DNA of 64,000 nt from contig JAMXBB010000010.1 in NCBI GenBank assembly GCA_024138015.1, positions 48,632,513-48,696,512 of the forward strand, given 5' to 3'. The notes under the pieces are model-generated. The model saw only the letters and a program-made list of their open reading frames with translations. It did not search any database and was not told the DNA's origin. The translations under genes were made by a program, and so were the position numbers. Shown here in pieces: positions 61,594-64,000 of the stretch (position 1 is its first letter; each line of letters starts with the position of its first letter). The DNA is from Lumnitzera littorea (taxonomy: Eukaryota; Streptophyta; Magnoliopsida; Myrtales; Combretaceae).

Positions 61594-62475
61594 TATTGCA
61601 AACCGTAACCAAGAATAGACAAAGCCGATCGCTAGATGGGTTCAAGCTTACAGAAAGCTCAAAAAGGGTTAATGAGGCAAGGTACAAAAGGGGGCAAAAA
61701 TGACGAATGAAATAGTAAGCAAAAACCCATGAATAGCTCTAAAGGATATGACGCACTAATGGAACTTCCAAGAACTCACAGCATAATTCGATATGATGCA
61801 CAAATTGGTCCAATGAGATTATTTACCACCTAACCTTGCTTAAGGGAAAGGATAAGAGTGATGTCAAGAGTAAACAAACAATGTTTACGCAAGGAAGAAA
61901 GTACTTAAGTGTATTGAAGGTAATATGATGAATTATAGCTACAAGTACAAGGGTATTTATACCCGCAAGTTAAGGCAATTTGCCTAAAAAGGGAAAAAGA
62001 CAAAAAGGGCATTTCGTAAAGAAGCAATGTACACGATATAAAAGGGTAAAAATAAATATATATAAAAAGGTAAAAATAAATATATAAGTAAAACAATCAT
62101 TAGTGCTACAGATTCTACATATGATACTGTACAAGTAGTGATGCTGCATTGGTGAGATTGTTAAGAGATGCAAACAAAAGGTACGAACATATGAGCTTGT
62201 ACGAGCAGGGATGGCTTAGTCAGTCTAGACTCTATCTCTCAACTTCTCGGCTAAGAAGATGCCGAGTAATTGGTCAGCTCGGTGCTAGAGAGTAATCATC
62301 AACTCGACATACTACAGAAAAATAGGCAATCATACGGCATGGCATTAAAGGTAACTCGACAAGAAAGTACTCAGCTTTAGCAAGGGTTGGTTGGAACAGA
62401 TAGATTCATCATGCCAGACCCTCTAGTCTTCAAGCTCAACTGTGTGTCAGAGGTATAGTAGCCTGATTCTCATTA
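61594..62475 (-). repeat. 5' LTR of the 6.4-kb gypsy element
   Basis: Plus strand starts TATTGCAAACC and ends ...CCTGATTCTCATTA. Slightly longer than its partner because of small insertions, including a duplicated 'aaataaatata' stretch near 62050-62085. Confidence 0.88.
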
Positions 62476-64000
62476 GAACCCAAACAAACAGATCCTATCC
62501 AAAAATCTCTCTCCATCTTATGTAAGTGCTCCAATAGCGCTAAGAGGTTAGAAAGTATCGTAAAGCCATGAAAGGAGGTGATATCTTTTAAGCTCATTAC
62601 TATCTTGGCTGTAGATCATTTATCTCCATGTTAGATTGTTTTAATCTCTAGGGTAAGTGATGCTATAGGATCTGTATTTAAGTTTGAGTATCCTAAATTA
62701 TGTTATGAGTCAATAAGGCTAATAACAATAAAAGCTTATGAAATTTAATAAATCAAATATAACATTGATAATAAAAACCCTAGGAATCAATCGAAATCCT
62801 AAATTGCATACCGAAACCCTAAATTCGATTTATGCACAATTACTCAAAATCGAACCCAAACTTAATCGAAACCTTAAACCTATAATTTTAAGCCTATAAA
62901 ATAATTAAATATCACTCAATAGTGATATAATTGTAGTCGATTGCAATTATTGACTAAATCGCATAATCGCGTAAAACTTTTAAAAAAACCGTTAAAATAA
63001 CTTGTAAAAATTATAATTGTAATGAATACCAATTAAATTGATAAATTTTCATAAAATTCCAAAATTAATTTATAATTATTATTTTTATGATTTTTATGTT
63101 TAGAAAAATTACATATAATTATTTCTAAATTCCTTTTTCTTCCATTTTCTCTATTTTCTTTTCTTTCTTTTTCCTTCTTTTCTTTTTCTCTTCTATTTTT
63201 CCTTTTACCATGTGAATGGAGTTGTAATTTACAATAGCCTATGTGCATAAATAAATGTCCAAGTGTCACAAAATAAAGGGATAAAGGACAAAATGATAAA
63301 GTATGTGTCTTATCTTAATTAATGCTTAAATTAAGAGGATAAGCTTCCTTATTTTTTTAATTTTATTTGCTCCCAAAATCAGATGATCTTCACATCTTAA
63401 ATATCTGGAGAAAAAGAAAAACAAATCGAAAATATAAAGCAAAAGAAAGGAAAAACAAAGCAAAAGAGCAAAACAAAAAGAAAACCAAGAACAAGAAGAA
63501 AATTAAGAATATTACCAATAAATTTAGGTAAGTATATTTAATTTACTTATATATATGTATATTATATAGTATGTGCATATATATACTAATTATTCTATTA
63601 CATGTACATATATGTATGAGTAGATAAATTAATATATATATATATATATATGTATATCTCTTTTATGTGTGTATAAACATATGTATGTAGACATGTATAT
63701 ATATATTATTTAGAAGATACAGTATATGTATATATATATATATATATGTAAGTATAAATAAGAATACATGTGCTAAGTATTGAGTATTTTCACTAATTAA
63801 GTATTGCTAAGTATATATATATATATATACATGTACACGAAAATATATCTATGTATGTATGTATTATATATGTATGAATAGTTAGTATTTGGTATATAAT
63901 ATATGTAGGAATACTTGTATACTATATGTATATATACCCAATATTTCTTTTATGTACATGTATATGTATTTAGCATATTATTTAATTAACTATGTATATA
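62476..64000. repeat. LTR-like repeat block E (runs off the window)
   Basis: From about 62640 it matches block A from 36030 onward in order: 'taataacaataaaagcttat', 'attgtagtcgattgcaatta', a pyrimidine tract, 'gaagaaaattaagaat', then the TA/GTAT core (63540-64000). No coding domain; the ORF at 63033-63269 is an artefact of the pyrimidine tract. Confidence 0.65.

Larger units (their letters stand above)
56110..62475 (-). mobile_element. Ty3/gypsy chromovirus-like element with both LTRs, 6366 bp, minus strand
   Basis: LTRs 56110-56966 and 61594-62475; primer-binding site next to the right LTR; gag, protease, RT, RNase H and integrase in that order on the minus strand. The pol C-terminus (FNIANFSPYYPDGELGEY) and the conserved KRKxxKLFARTKGPF stretch point to a chromovirus relative, such as CRM or Reina type, without a visible chromodomain. 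Coding is heavily broken and three catalytic residues are altered (see pol). Confidence 0.88.

Overview
The window is AT-rich plant nuclear DNA. Its only intact gene encodes a plastid NifU-like (NFU2/NFU3-type) protein, and nearly everything else is layered, decayed transposons of plant lineages: Mutator-like elements (MULEs) with a plant mobile domain (PMD), Ty1/copia, Tat-type and chromovirus-like Ty3/gypsy. It is probably an angiosperm; nothing seen narrows it further.

Layout. 1-4742: gag remnant, polypurine tract and LTR of a Copia-type element. 4880-6900: a broken minus-strand MULE-PMD remnant. 8125-15112: the four-exon NFU gene on the plus strand, whose second intron (about 5.7 kb) contains a minus-strand gypsy gag, a primer-binding site and an LTR-like block. 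17161-17756 and 31634-33877: two halves of a minus-strand pseudogene for the ribosome-biogenesis WD40 protein BOP1, convergent with NFU. Between them, inserted inside a BOP1 exon, is a MULE of about 13.9 kb (17757-31633). It has long terminal inverted repeats (TIRs) and a 10-bp target duplication. It encodes a dead transposase (itself split by a 3.1-kb solo LTR at 20535-23637) and a PMD gene at its 3' end.

34461-48800 is non-coding repeat: at least three related long LTR-like blocks with TA-rich microsatellite cores; related blocks occur at about 25.3-28.8 kb and 62.6-64 kb. 48815-62475 is a nest of gypsy elements: a Tat-type element (LTR, integrase, antisense ORF remnant), a 4434-bp non-autonomous element inserted in its LTR (49466-53899), and a 6366-bp chromovirus-like element with both LTRs (56110-62475, minus strand).

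The events can be ordered from the sequence. BOP1 was hit by the MULE, and the MULE was then hit by the solo-LTR parent. The Tat element was hit separately by the two other gypsy elements. Transposon reading frames are mostly broken by C-to-T / G-to-A type changes (CAG or CAA to TAG or TAA, TGG to TAG, catalytic Asp/Glu to Asn/Lys). This fits decay of methylated cytosine, while the NFU exons are clean. No function beyond known transposon biology and the two host genes is claimed.
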